A DNA stretch of 64,000 nucleotides from Dysgonomonas sp. UBA7710 (GCF_002482385.1 NZ_DLFW01000039.1:6528-70527), one strand, 5' to 3'; counted from the first letter of the stretch, positions 8,623 to 17,424 are shown. Notes: generated from the sequence alone by a model not told the origin. A program made the numbers and translations.

Positions 8623-9042
8623 TTATTCCTCCAGCATTTTTAGCGCTTTGTTTTCGCACTCAGTCATAAATTCGCGTTCACCGGGGCCTTTATCATTGAT
8701 CCCGCACAAATGAAGGATTCCATGTATTATAATCCGGTGAATTTCTTCATCATAATTTGTCTCAAATTGTTCGGCATTGCTCTTTACCGTATCCAGGCTT
8801 ATGAATATATCTCCGGAAATAATTTCGCCCTCGGTGTAGTCGAAAGTAATTATGTCCGTGTAGTAATCATGCTGTAAGTATTGATTGTTTATTTCCAGAA
8901 TCTTTCTGTCGGAACAAAAAATGAAGGAAATATCCCCGACTCTTTTTTTATAAGAAGCCGCTACGGATTTTATCCAGTTTGTAGTCTCACGCTTTTCTAT
9001 AGAGGGTAGTTTTACCTCTTCCGCCTGATATAATATAGCCAT
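8623..9042 (-). CDS. ybeY: Endoribonuclease YbeY (rRNA maturation factor)
   Basis: 139 residues. The metal-binding motif is HGILHLCGIND: the two spaced histidines of the YbeY family are present, but the position of the third ligand (usually H in HGxLHLxGxDH) is Asp. The family acts on the 3' end of 16S rRNA and in ribosome quality control, using a zinc-dependent site. The core YbeY region with ITFDYTEGEIISGDIFIS precedes the motif. It is the first gene of a probable two-gene unit with the yeiH-like transporter. Its promoter region contains a long perfect palindrome. Confidence 0.93.
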   Translation of the reverse strand: MAILYQAEEVKLPSIEKRETTNWIKSVAASYKKRVGDISFIFCSDRKILEINNQYLQHDYYTDIITFDYTEGEIISGDIFISLDTVKSNAEQFETNYDEEIHRIIIHGILHLCGINDKGPGEREFMTECENKALKMLEE

Positions 9043-9072
9043 AACCGGTTTTTGATTAGAGAAATGATTCTA

Positions 9073-9080
9073 CAAAGGTA
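9073..9080 (-). promoter_or_regulatory. Candidate -7 box for ybeY
   Basis: TACCTTTG on the minus strand, about 31 bases before the ybeY start. Its -33 position falls inside the left arm of the palindrome at 9093-9131. Confidence 0.5.
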
Positions 9081-9092
9081 AATTATATTAAG

Positions 9093-9131
9093 TAACTGTT
9101 TAAATTTTATTTGGTAAAATTTAAACAGTTA
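9093..9131. repeat. Perfect 17-bp inverted repeat upstream of ybeY
   Basis: The arms TAACTGTTTAAATTTTA (9093-9109) and TAAAATTTAAACAGTTA (9115-9131) are exact complements around a 5-base loop. There is no T-run on either side, so a terminator is less likely than an operator or the end of an old element. The stretch 9132-9283 after it holds nothing else recognisable. Confidence 0.7.
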
Positions 9132-9283
9132 TTCGTATCAGTTGTAGAAATTAAATATTCTATTGTTATCTATTTCGTCCCATCTGAACGTTCATTTTGG
9201 CATTGCCATTACCCGCAATAAACAGAATATTCGAATGTTTGTATAAGATAATCTCCTTTGCTGCGATTTGCAAAAGGTAACAA

Positions 9284-9886
9284 CATTATCAGTAAACAGT
9301 CAACAGTTATCAGTAAACAATTAGAACTCCTTTATACTTATTACTCAATACTTATTACTTGCTAAAAGGTAACAAAAGTAACAGATATATCAATCAACAG
9401 TTAGCAGTTAACAATATCGTGGCTTGTCATGCTGAGAGAAACGAAGCATCTCGTCAGAGAGTAGTTAACAGCTTGTATCCCATGTCTTTCTCCAAAAAGG
9501 TAACAAAGGTAACAGTTTTTTCAGTGAACAGTTAACAGTCATCAGTTAACAACTGGTATCTCGTATCTTGTCTACTTGTAACTAAAAAAGTAACAAAAGT
9601 AACACTATTTACAGTAAACAGTCAACAACTGGTAAGATGTAAAACCTTTGCGTCTCTGCGTCTTTGCGTGAGACAAAATAAAGTATCTTGTAACCCGTAA
9701 CTGTCCGCAGGGCGTAGTAACTTGTAACTTTCTCAAAAGGTAACAAAGGTAACAGCCTTTTCAGCTTTTAAAATTTTTTTATTCTTTCTTTTCCCCTTCG
9801 GGGGCCGGGGGCCTGTTCAATCTTTCAAAGAGCTATCAGCTAACCGTTATTAACTATTAGCTGTTACATATAGATAAATATCTTTT
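9284..9886 (+). repeat. Mosaic intergenic repeat, copy 2 (longest)
   Basis: About 600 bases of short tandem words: CAGTAAACAGTCAACAG, TACTTATTACTCAATACTTATTACT, repeated AAAAGGTAACAAAGGTAACAG, a CTTGTCATGCTGAG element (9423-9453), CTCGTATCTTGTCTACTTG words, TTTGCGTCTCTGCGTCTTTGCGT (9650-9672), a CCGCAGGGCG word, and the terminal module TTTCAAAGAGCTATCAGCTAACC running to TATAGATAAA. It fills the divergent gap between ybeY and recG. Confidence 0.8.
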
Positions 9887-9954
9887 ATATTCCTTGTGCT
9901 ATACCTCACAAATTCTTGTAACTTTACAAGTTAATATGTTTCTTGACAGGTAAA

Positions 9955-12051
9955 ATGACTGATTTTTCACAGACCGATATAAAGTTTTTAGCAGGGGTAG
10001 GTCCTAAAAAGGCCGAGATACTAAATAAAGAACTTAATGTGTTCTCGGTAGAAGACCTCCTCTATTACTTTCCCTATAAGTATATCGACCGCAGCCGCAT
10101 CTATTTCATCCACGAAATAGATGGCAATATGCCCTACATACAACTCCGGGGTAGAATAACAGGCTTTGAAACACATGGCGAAAGACATAAAAAGCGACTT
10201 GTAGCTCACTTTACCGACGGTACGGGATACATAGATCTGGTTTGGTTTCAGGGAGCAAAATTTATAGAAGATAAGTACAAACTGAATTTACCCTATATTG
10301 TTTTCGGCAAACCGACCATGTTCGGCGACAAGTTCAATATCGCGCACCCCGACATAGATCCATATATAAACGAAGAAGAGCGGCCGACCGGTCTGATGCC
10401 GTACTACAACACTACGGAAAAGATGAAAAACCATTATCTGAATTCCAAAGCGATTCAGAAAATGATGGCTGCTGCCTTTACCTCCATTATAAGGAACCTG
10501 CAGGAAACGTTGCCCGAAAAGGTAATACAGGACGCTCGTCTGATGGGTTTAAGGCTGGCTATGCGCAATGTACATTTTCCCGAAAATGCTACTTTGCTAC
10601 GGGAAGCCCAGTACAGGCTTAAATTTGAAGAACTGTTTTACATACAGCTAAATATACTGAGGTATACTGCCGACCGTAAGTCAAAACTGAAAGGTTTTGT
10701 ATTTACAAAGGTGGGTGGCTACCTCAATACGTTCTACGAAGAGAACCTCCCATTCCCGCTGACCAATGCCCAGAAACGCATTATAAAGGAAATACGGCAG
10801 GATATGGCTACCGGTGAACAAATGAACCGCCTTCTGCAAGGTGATGTAGGTAGTGGTAAAACACTTGTAGCGCTCATGCTTATGTTGATAGCTTTAGATA
10901 ATGGTTTTCAGGCTGCGATGATGGCCCCGACTGAAATATTGGCTACACAGCATTATCATACCATAAAAGAGTTCCTTGCTGGGATGGACGTCAATGTGGA
11001 ACTACTGACAGGCTCTACAAAGAAAAAAGACAGGGAACGTATACACAGTGCCCTGCTCACCAACGACCTGCATATACTGATAGGCACACACGCCCTGATA
11101 GAAGATACCGTACAATTCGGCAATCTGGGACTGGTAGTGATAGACGAACAGCACCGTTTCGGCGTCGCCCAGCGGGCAAAACTTTGGACAAAAAACACCA
11201 ATCCACCGCATATACTGGTAATGACGGCCACACCGATCCCGCGCACACTGGCAATGACGGTATATGGCGACCTCGATGTCTCTATAATAGATGAACTGCC
11301 TCCGGGACGAAAACCAATCCAAACCATCCACCAGTATGATAAAAAGCGGGGCGCGCTGTACGAATCCATCCGCAAACAATTACAGGAGGGAAGACAGGTA
11401 TATATAGTGTATCCACTCATAGAGGAAAGTGAAAAGCTGGACTTAAAGAATCTGGAAGAAGGCTTCGAACATATAAAAGAAGTATTTCCCGAATATACGG
11501 TATGTAAGGTTCATGGCAAAATGAAGCCGAAAGAGAAAGATGCCGAAATGCAACGCTTTGTTACCAACGAAGCACAGATAATGGTTGCCACCACAGTGAT
11601 CGAAGTTGGCGTAAATGTGCCTAACGCCTCGGTTATGGTAATAGAATCGGCACAGCGGTTCGGGCTTTCGCAGTTGCACCAGTTACGAGGGCGTGTAGGA
11701 CGCGGAGCCGACCAGTCTTATTGTATTCTGGTAACACCTTACGAACTTGCGGCTGATACCCGCAAGCGTATCAATATTATGGTAGAGAGCAACGACGGAT
11801 TCGAGATAGCCGAAGCCGACCTTAAGCTGCGTGGCCCGGGTGACCTTGAAGGTACGCAACAGAGCGGCATCCCGTTCAATCTGCGGATAGCCAATCTGGT
11901 ACGTGACGGTGAAATAGTACAATATGCTCGGGAGATCGCACAAAATATACTGGATGAAGATCCGTTGATGGAAAAGCCTGACAACCTCATCCTGCGAAAG
12001 CAGTTACGCAAACTGGGAGGAAACAGGTACAACTGGGGGCAGATCAGTTAA
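9955..12051 (+). CDS. recG: ATP-dependent DNA helicase RecG
   Basis: 698 residues from ATG at 9955; an upstream in-frame TTG at 9943 is less likely. The N-terminal wedge/OB domain is followed by helicase motifs in order: LLQGDVGSGKT (Walker A), a DEQHRFG box, TATPIPRTL, VATTVIEVGVNVP and QLRGRVGRG. The C-terminal region has the RecG-type NDGFEIAEADLKLRGPGDLEGTQQSG segment. Length is normal for the family. RecG rewinds stalled forks and branch-migrates recombination intermediates. It ends 5 bases from the end of the convergent TPR gene with no visible terminator between. Confidence 0.97.
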   Translation: MTDFSQTDIKFLAGVGPKKAEILNKELNVFSVEDLLYYFPYKYIDRSRIYFIHEIDGNMPYIQLRGRITGFETHGERHKKRLVAHFTDGTGYIDLVWFQGAKFIEDKYKLNLPYIVFGKPTMFGDKFNIAHPDIDPYINEEERPTGLMPYYNTTEKMKNHYLNSKAIQKMMAAAFTSIIRNLQETLPEKVIQDARLMGLRLAMRNVHFPENATLLREAQYRLKFEELFYIQLNILRYTADRKSKLKGFVFTKVGGYLNTFYEENLPFPLTNAQKRIIKEIRQDMATGEQMNRLLQGDVGSGKTLVALMLMLIALDNGFQAAMMAPTEILATQHYHTIKEFLAGMDVNVELLTGSTKKKDRERIHSALLTNDLHILIGTHALIEDTVQFGNLGLVVIDEQHRFGVAQRAKLWTKNTNPPHILVMTATPIPRTLAMTVYGDLDVSIIDELPPGRKPIQTIHQYDKKRGALYESIRKQLQEGRQVYIVYPLIEESEKLDLKNLEEGFEHIKEVFPEYTVCKVHGKMKPKEKDAEMQRFVTNEAQIMVATTVIEVGVNVPNASVMVIESAQRFGLSQLHQLRGRVGRGADQSYCILVTPYELAADTRKRINIMVESNDGFEIAEADLKLRGPGDLEGTQQSGIPFNLRIANLVRDGEIVQYAREIAQNILDEDPLMEKPDNLILRKQLRKLGGNRYNWGQIS

Positions 12052-12056
12052 AACGT

Positions 12057-13358
12057 TTACTTCACTATTTCTTTTTCCAATTTGGAAATATGAAAATCGA
12101 GATGTTTTACTTTAAACTCTGTTTCTTCGATTTCTTTAGGTTCAACATCTTCTTTCTTTCTGAGATTTGAAAGATAGTTACCCAGACTGACCTTATATAG
12201 TCTGAAATACTCTAAAGCTTTAGGTTTATCTTCGAGGTAATTTTCTGCAATATTCCCAATCATATAATAGAGATTCATTTGCTGATTTTCTCCGCCATAT
12301 GCCAGGGCTTTGGTATAGGAGTCCACAGCTTTCTGATAATGCGAACCTTTATCATATGCCGAACCCAGATTGCGATAATAAAGATATAGGGTCAGGTCGG
12401 GAGGGATAGTCCTGTCTAAAAGCCGTAAAAAGTGAGGGATTGCTTTTTTGTGTTCACCCATATCATTACAGGTCACAGCCAGGCAATAAAGTACATTGTT
12501 ATTCGTCGTATCCTGCTCATATGCCCTTTCAAGGAAAGGTTGCGCATTGTAGCTGTCGTTAAGTGAATAGTATGCCAATCCGAGACTGCGGTTTACAATC
12601 AGCGAACTATCTCCATTTTCGTAACACTTTTCAAATTTAGCTATTGCTGTTTCATAATCGTCTATACTATAATAACTAAGGGCATTCAGCAGATTCATCT
12701 GTTGATCGGTGGTATCCGTCTCCATATACACATCCGAATAGGTTACAGCCTCGAGCGACCGCCTGTTTTTCAGGCATAGGTTCACAAGGCTTGCAGCCGA
12801 GAATCCATCTTTCGGATTAACCTCCCATGCTTCTTTGAAATACATCATGGCACTGTCGGGCATATTCATCTTCTCGAAGCACTGCCCAATCCTTTTCAGG
12901 GCGTTTGTCATCAGATGCTCTTTGCGGATATGGCGGAATAGTTCCAACGATTCTTTATATTTTCCCTGCTGATATAGCAAATCGGCTTTCTGCATCTTGA
13001 AATATACATTTGCAGAATCGAGGCGGATCAGTTCGTCATAACAATCAACGCTCGCTTGTCGCTGTGAAAGGGCCTCATAGCAAACAGCCATTTCGGTTAT
13101 AATCTGCAGATCGGCAGCATATTCTTTCGATAAAGGATATAATATTTCCAGCGACTTCTGATAATTACCCAGCGCTTTATAGCATAATGCATTTTGGATA
13201 AGTAATTCCTTTGTCTGCTCCTGCGTTTCTATATAATCCAATGCCTTCTGATATTGATAGTTGCGCAGATAATCAGACAATGTATTCCGGTTATCCTGAG
13301 AGAACAGATAACAAGAACAAAATAATAGGTAATACAGAATGGTTATTGATTTCTTCAT
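12057..13358 (-). CDS. Secreted TPR-repeat protein
   Basis: 433 residues from ATG at 13358; the frame extends to a TTG at 13376. The signal peptide MKKSITILYYLLFCSCYLFSQ is followed by about ten TPR-like helical pairs with typical spacing, such as KALGNYQKSLEILYPLSK and LAYYSLNDSYNAQPFLERAYE, and a charged C-terminal tail. No enzyme motif is seen. A role as a scaffold for protein contact in the periplasm or outer membrane is an inference from the repeats. The gene stands alone, separated from the M56 gene upstream by a terminator. Confidence 0.8.
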   Translation of the reverse strand: MKKSITILYYLLFCSCYLFSQDNRNTLSDYLRNYQYQKALDYIETQEQTKELLIQNALCYKALGNYQKSLEILYPLSKEYAADLQIITEMAVCYEALSQRQASVDCYDELIRLDSANVYFKMQKADLLYQQGKYKESLELFRHIRKEHLMTNALKRIGQCFEKMNMPDSAMMYFKEAWEVNPKDGFSAASLVNLCLKNRRSLEAVTYSDVYMETDTTDQQMNLLNALSYYSIDDYETAIAKFEKCYENGDSSLIVNRSLGLAYYSLNDSYNAQPFLERAYEQDTTNNNVLYCLAVTCNDMGEHKKAIPHFLRLLDRTIPPDLTLYLYYRNLGSAYDKGSHYQKAVDSYTKALAYGGENQQMNLYYMIGNIAENYLEDKPKALEYFRLYKVSLGNYLSNLRKKEDVEPKEIEETEFKVKHLDFHISKLEKEIVK

Positions 13359-13392
13359 CTTTAAAATATAATTCAAACAGCTTCTAAAAAGA

Positions 13393-13419
13393 GAGGCAGA
13401 AAGTGCTGGTCTCTGCCTC
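13393..13419 (-). terminator. Terminator after the BlaI-M56 unit
   Basis: Stem GAGGCAGA/TCTGCCTC (13393-13400 with 13412-13419). On the minus strand it is followed by TCTTTTTAG, a normal intrinsic terminator tail. Confidence 0.6.
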
Positions 13420-13458
13420 CGTCAAATAAGTAGTATTAATGGTCAGCCTTCACAGATC

Positions 13459-15171
13459 TTATTTTTTTAATTTGTAAACAATAGGTAATGTAAAATATAC
13501 ATCCACAACCTGCCCATTCTGCTTACCGGGCGTCCACTTCGGCATGGAATTAACTGTACGGATCGCCTCTTTGTCCATACTCGGGTCTATTCCGCGAATA
13601 ACCGAAACATCACTTATCTCACCTGTACTCTTCACAATGAAGCGGACTGTCACACGTCCTTGGATACCATTCTTTTGAGCATCTTCCGGATATTTCAAGT
13701 TATTGCTGATATACTCATGCATCGCCGACTCGCCTCCGGGGAAAGAAGGCATCTGCTCCACTGTTACAAAAGGCATCATTTTATCATTTGGAGATCCCTC
13801 TTTTAAAGATGCAATTTCTACTTTTTTCTCTTGTGGTGCTCCATAACCGACCGCGACAATTTCATTCGGCTCACCGCCGGATTTCACCTTATTACTATTA
13901 CTGCCTGCCAATCTGAAAACAATAGGTAATGTATAGTACACATCCACCGCTTTTCCTCCCTGCTTGCCGGGTTCCCATTTAGGCATGGATTTGACAATAC
14001 GGATTGCCTCATTATCCAATAGAGGGTCGACACCTCTTATTACTTCGATATCGGATATTTCACCGGTATTCTTTACCACATAGCGGATAGTGACTCTCCC
14101 CTGAATACCTTTAGTCTGTGCCTCCACAGGATATTTCAGGCCATTCGCGATAAAGCGCTGTTGAGCGTCTAATCCTCCGGGAAACGAAGGCATCTGTTCT
14201 ACTGTCACATATACATCCCCTTTCTTTTGAGGAGCCTGATCGCCATCCATCACTTCGGTTATTTCATCAATCGAAAATTTATCTAAAGATGTAGTTGCCT
14301 GTACTGCATTGCCTAAAAGCAATGTTGCGCATACCGGAACAACCAGCAGGTATTTTACGGACGTAAATACTGAGCTTTTCTTTTTATTCATCATCATAAT
14401 GCGTTGTTTAAGTTGTGATACATTGAAATTATTAATAAGTGGTATACCGGTACTTCTATTTGATACTTGTAATAATATATATTGATATTCCTTCGAATCG
14501 AACCCTGATTCCAGCACACCTTTATCTGCCAGATATTCGAGGTTCAGCTTTATTTCTTTCTTCAGTAACCACGCGAACGGGTTCCACCAGAAACAGATAC
14601 ATAAGATTTCGGATAGTACGACATCGATGGAATGATACTGATTCACATGTACCTGCTCATGTGCAATTATCTCGGCCAGTTCGACCGGATTATGAACATC
14701 GGAGTTAATAAAAATCCAGTTAAAGAAAGAAAAAGGGGACGTCCGCCTGTCTTTCATTTTTATGATACGGTATGTAGATAATTTTTCAGTCTCATTTGCC
14801 ACCCTTAGCTTCACCAAACTGAATACTTGCACAAAAAACTTAATCGCACGAAAAAATGATACGGCTGCAAGTATAATTAAAACAATAACCCACATGCTAA
14901 CTGCCGCCTCCGCCGAAGCCTCTGCGTTAACTGCGCTCCCGACTTCAATATCCGACAGCCAATATGTAGGAATCTGTACCGGAGTATTACCGGAAGCAGA
15001 TAATTCTATCGTAACGGCAGGGAATAACAAAGAAAAAAACAAGGCTGATAAGAAGTAGATTCTCCTCAGTTTTAGAAATGTGTCCCTCTTCAGGCAAAGA
15101 ATATATAGTCCGTAAAACAGCGCCAGAGCAACCGACACCTTGACAAGGTATATTAAAATTGTGTGATCCAT
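13459..15171 (-). CDS. M56 (BlaR1-like) membrane metallopeptidase with two C-terminal TonB-like domains
   Basis: 570 residues. The N-terminal part has membrane segments, then a zinc peptidase core: HEQVH at about 171-175 and the downstream acidic ligand in LEYLAD near 212. A further membrane segment lies near 272-288. The rest, exported, carries two copies of a TonB C-terminal domain, about residues 322-421 and 469-570, each starting VTVEQMPSFPGG and ending with xYTLPIVxxL. The linker between them contains EIVAVGYGAPQEKK, similar to the VVVGYGTQ motif near the N-terminus of SusC receptors. The family couples sensing to cleavage of a BlaI-type repressor. Its repressor gene starts the same unit, 19 bases upstream. 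Confidence 0.88.
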   Translation of the reverse strand: MDHTILIYLVKVSVALALFYGLYILCLKRDTFLKLRRIYFLSALFFSLLFPAVTIELSASGNTPVQIPTYWLSDIEVGSAVNAEASAEAAVSMWVIVLIILAAVSFFRAIKFFVQVFSLVKLRVANETEKLSTYRIIKMKDRRTSPFSFFNWIFINSDVHNPVELAEIIAHEQVHVNQYHSIDVVLSEILCICFWWNPFAWLLKKEIKLNLEYLADKGVLESGFDSKEYQYILLQVSNRSTGIPLINNFNVSQLKQRIMMMNKKKSSVFTSVKYLLVVPVCATLLLGNAVQATTSLDKFSIDEITEVMDGDQAPQKKGDVYVTVEQMPSFPGGLDAQQRFIANGLKYPVEAQTKGIQGRVTIRYVVKNTGEISDIEVIRGVDPLLDNEAIRIVKSMPKWEPGKQGGKAVDVYYTLPIVFRLAGSNSNKVKSGGEPNEIVAVGYGAPQEKKVEIASLKEGSPNDKMMPFVTVEQMPSFPGGESAMHEYISNNLKYPEDAQKNGIQGRVTVRFIVKSTGEISDVSVIRGIDPSMDKEAIRTVNSMPKWTPGKQNGQVVDVYFTLPIVYKLKK

Positions 15172-15190
15172 GGTAGCTTCGTATTTATTG

Positions 15191-15553
15191 TTAACCTTTC
15201 CCCTTTTCTATCATCTTCATTATTTCCTGTAATTCCTCCGGAGATATTTTTTCTTCTTTCACAAAGAAGGAGACAAGTTCTTTATATGAATTTTCAAAAT
15301 AACTTTTTACCACATTCGACATAAATGCTTTTTTATACTCATCTTCCTTGATCTTCGGAGTATATACCCATACGTTACCATATTTCTTGGAATTCAGGTA
15401 ACCTTTCTGCTCCAGGTTGCGGACAATAGAAGCAACAGTCGTATAGGGAGGCTTGGGAGCATCCATCTCATTTATAATATCTTTTACTACGCACTCCTTT
15501 AGCTGCCAGATGTGCAGCATAATCGATTCTTCCTGATGAGTAAGCTTTTCCAT
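15191..15553 (-). CDS. BlaI/MecI/CopY family repressor
   Basis: 120 residues with the winged-helix layout of the penicillinase-repressor family: LTHQEESIMLHIWQ, the recognition region PPYTTVASIVRNLEQKGYL, and a C-terminal dimerisation region (SYFENSYKELVSFFVKEEKI). Such repressors bind dyads in their own promoter and are inactivated by cleavage when the partner M56 peptidase is triggered. The partner is the next gene. Dyad-like sequences lie immediately before its start. The controlled genes beyond this pair are unknown, and no beta-lactamase is in view. Confidence 0.92.
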   Translation of the reverse strand: MEKLTHQEESIMLHIWQLKECVVKDIINEMDAPKPPYTTVASIVRNLEQKGYLNSKKYGNVWVYTPKIKEDEYKKAFMSNVVKSYFENSYKELVSFFVKEEKISPEELQEIMKMIEKGKG

Positions 15554-15555
15554 AT

Positions 15556-15599
15556 TTTACATATTTGGCGTAAATCTACTATTTTTTCGTAAATATACG
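15556..15599. promoter_or_regulatory. Candidate BlaI-type operator dyads
   Basis: Two dyads just upstream of the repressor gene: TTTAC-N9-GTAAA at 15556-15574 and CGTA-N4-TACG at 15588-15599. Position fits autoregulation; the match to a defined operator consensus cannot be tested here. The remainder of 15600-15687 is AT-rich with nothing recognised. Confidence 0.3.
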
Positions 15600-15687
15600 G
15601 ATATTTTTTTATTTGCAAAATATATAAGACTTTTTTAAGTATCTGAAATGTTAAAAATCAGCAGTAAAATTCTCAACAATGAATTAT

Positions 15688-16449
15688 TTAAAAAGATAAA
15701 TCACACACCAGTTTAGTCAAAAGTAGCAGAAGCACTATTAACAGCATCGGCCTGACAATCTTCAGTCCGTTCTTAATAGCCAGTCCGCTGCCGATATAGT
15801 GTCCGGCGATAGCGCATAAGGCCGCAGGTATTCCCACAACAAAAAGAACTTTTCCCTCTATAAGAAATACAATTAACGATGCTAAATTCGATGTCAGATT
15901 AACAAGCTTCGCATTCCCCATACTCGTCAGCAAATCCAGTCCCAGAACCGAAGTGTAAGCCAATATGAGAAAAGTACCTGTCCCGGGGCCGAAAAAGCCA
16001 TCATATCCGCCAATAACAAAGCCGATCAGAGACGACAGCGTGATTATTCTGGCTTTCGAAAACTTTTTCGGAGCTACGTTCGAAAAATTCTTTTTCTTAA
16101 AAACGACGACGGCAATAACCGGAATGCCGGCAATAAGGATATATTGCAGAACTCTGGCATCGAGACAAACCGCAATTTTAGAGCCTATGGCAGAACCTAT
16201 AAATGCAAATAAAATGGACGGTATTACACTCGTCAGGTCATAGCTCTTATTCCTGACAAAGCGCATCGTGCTGAAAAATGTACCGATACAACTGCTGAAC
16301 TTATTTGTCCCTAATGCAAAATGAGGAGACAGGCCCGCAACATTATACGCCGGCAGCGATATCAGACCTCCCCCGCCTGCAATGCTGTCGATAAATCCAC
16401 TGATAAATATTAAAGGACAGATTATTAGCAACTGCTCTACATAATCCAT
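15688..16449 (-). CDS. TSUP/TauE-SafE family anion transporter
   Basis: 253 residues from ATG at 16449; the frame continues to a TTG at 16485. About eight membrane segments in two similar halves. The first half has GFIDSIAGGGGLISLPAYNVAG and LGTNKFSSCIGT; the second has GGYDGFFGPGTGTFLILAY and SMGNAKLVNLTSNLASL, the paired family signatures. Members move sulfite, sulfoacetate or related organic anions, usually outward; the substrate here is unknown. It lies 71 bases downstream of tsaB on the same strand and may be read from the same promoter. Confidence 0.9.
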   Translation of the reverse strand: MDYVEQLLIICPLIFISGFIDSIAGGGGLISLPAYNVAGLSPHFALGTNKFSSCIGTFFSTMRFVRNKSYDLTSVIPSILFAFIGSAIGSKIAVCLDARVLQYILIAGIPVIAVVVFKKKNFSNVAPKKFSKARIITLSSLIGFVIGGYDGFFGPGTGTFLILAYTSVLGLDLLTSMGNAKLVNLTSNLASLIVFLIEGKVLFVVGIPAALCAIAGHYIGSGLAIKNGLKIVRPMLLIVLLLLLTKLVCDLSF

Positions 16450-16520
16450 TATCCCGGTGTATAGTTTGTAGTCATTTGCATACAAGATAATCAGCTAATA
16501 ATTATTAACTATCGGAAATA

Positions 16521-17234
16521 TTACTTCATTTCTTTCACATCGGTCAACACCTTATTCTTAGGAGTAGTAGCTACAAATTCTTTCAGATAGAAAGGTTCGA
16601 AGTAGGCGACATCTTCAAAATCTCCGGCTGCGTAAGCCTCCTCAGCCAGACTAATCATATCCAATGCACGTGGATAGATATTGTCTAAAAACAAAGCTGT
16701 TTCACCTTCCAATACAGCCTTACATTTTTCTGCACCATTACCAAAGAAAAGAATCCTGCCTTTATTCAGATAATCAGCAAACGATTTTTCGTCAATGATA
16801 TCAGCACTAACAGGGCGAACTTCCTGTAATTCTTTATTTAACAATACATCATACACTTCCATCCGGCGGGCATCTATCATCGGACAAAGCAACGTATAAT
16901 CCTGTAAACCTTTTATTTTCGATACGCCGTTTGCCATTATTTTTAAAGAATTCAGAGCGATCAACGGGATATTCAGCCCAAAGCAAAGCCCTTTCGCCTC
17001 CGACACGCCGATGCGGAGTCCTGTATATGAACCGGGACCGCAACTTACCGCCACAGCATCCGGTTGCAGATTCTGCGCGCGAAGCATTTTCATTGCTTCA
17101 TCAACAAATGTACCCAGTAAAACCGCATGAGAAGGACCCTTCGTTTCTTCTTTTTGGAAAATTACCTGTCCATTTACGGACACCGCTACGGAACACACTT
17201 CTGTAGCAGTTTCTATATTTAATATGCAAGGCAT
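16521..17234 (-). CDS. tsaB: tRNA threonylcarbamoyladenosine biosynthesis protein TsaB
   Basis: 237 residues from ATG at 17234; an ATG five codons earlier (17249) is possible. It has the ASKHA fold signature ILNIETATEVCSVAVS and the TsaB core VSCGPGSYTGLRIGVSEAKGLC. TsaB pairs with TsaD and TsaE to make t6A37 on ANN-decoding tRNAs; it is the inactive partner that holds TsaD. Two -7 box candidates lie upstream, and the one at 17262-17269 leaves a short leader if the 17234 start is used. It is divergent from rnr. Confidence 0.95.
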   Translation of the reverse strand: MPCILNIETATEVCSVAVSVNGQVIFQKEETKGPSHAVLLGTFVDEAMKMLRAQNLQPDAVAVSCGPGSYTGLRIGVSEAKGLCFGLNIPLIALNSLKIMANGVSKIKGLQDYTLLCPMIDARRMEVYDVLLNKELQEVRPVSADIIDEKSFADYLNKGRILFFGNGAEKCKAVLEGETALFLDNIYPRALDMISLAEEAYAAGDFEDVAYFEPFYLKEFVATTPKNKVLTDVKEMK

Positions 17235-17261
17235 AATCTTATATTTCATTTAATTCAAAAA

Positions 17262-17269
17262 CAAAATTA
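17262..17269 (-). promoter_or_regulatory. Candidate -7 box for tsaB
   Basis: TAATTTTG on the minus strand; a second match, TACTTTTG, lies at 17282-17289. Neither has a clear -33 element. Confidence 0.35.
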
Positions 17270-17332
17270 CATAATTTCTGACAAAAGTATTTCATTCACA
17301 AAGAATCAGATGTACAATTTAATTCTTTTTTG

Positions 17333-17340
17333 TACATTTG
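17333..17340 (+). promoter_or_regulatory. Candidate -7 box for rnr
   Basis: TACATTTG on the plus strand, about 85 bases before the rnr start at 17425. No clear -33 TTTG was seen. Confidence 0.4.
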
Positions 17341-17424
17341 AAATTCCGAATAATAACCGGGATAATAACATTCCAAGCCCGTTAATGTTTGTCCGGCAAT
17401 AGAAATTAAAGAAATAGATTATAT

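Noticed and set aside
15688..16485. Longer TSUP frame starting at 16485
   Set aside because: The start is TTG, and the ATG at 16449 begins the family-like membrane protein.
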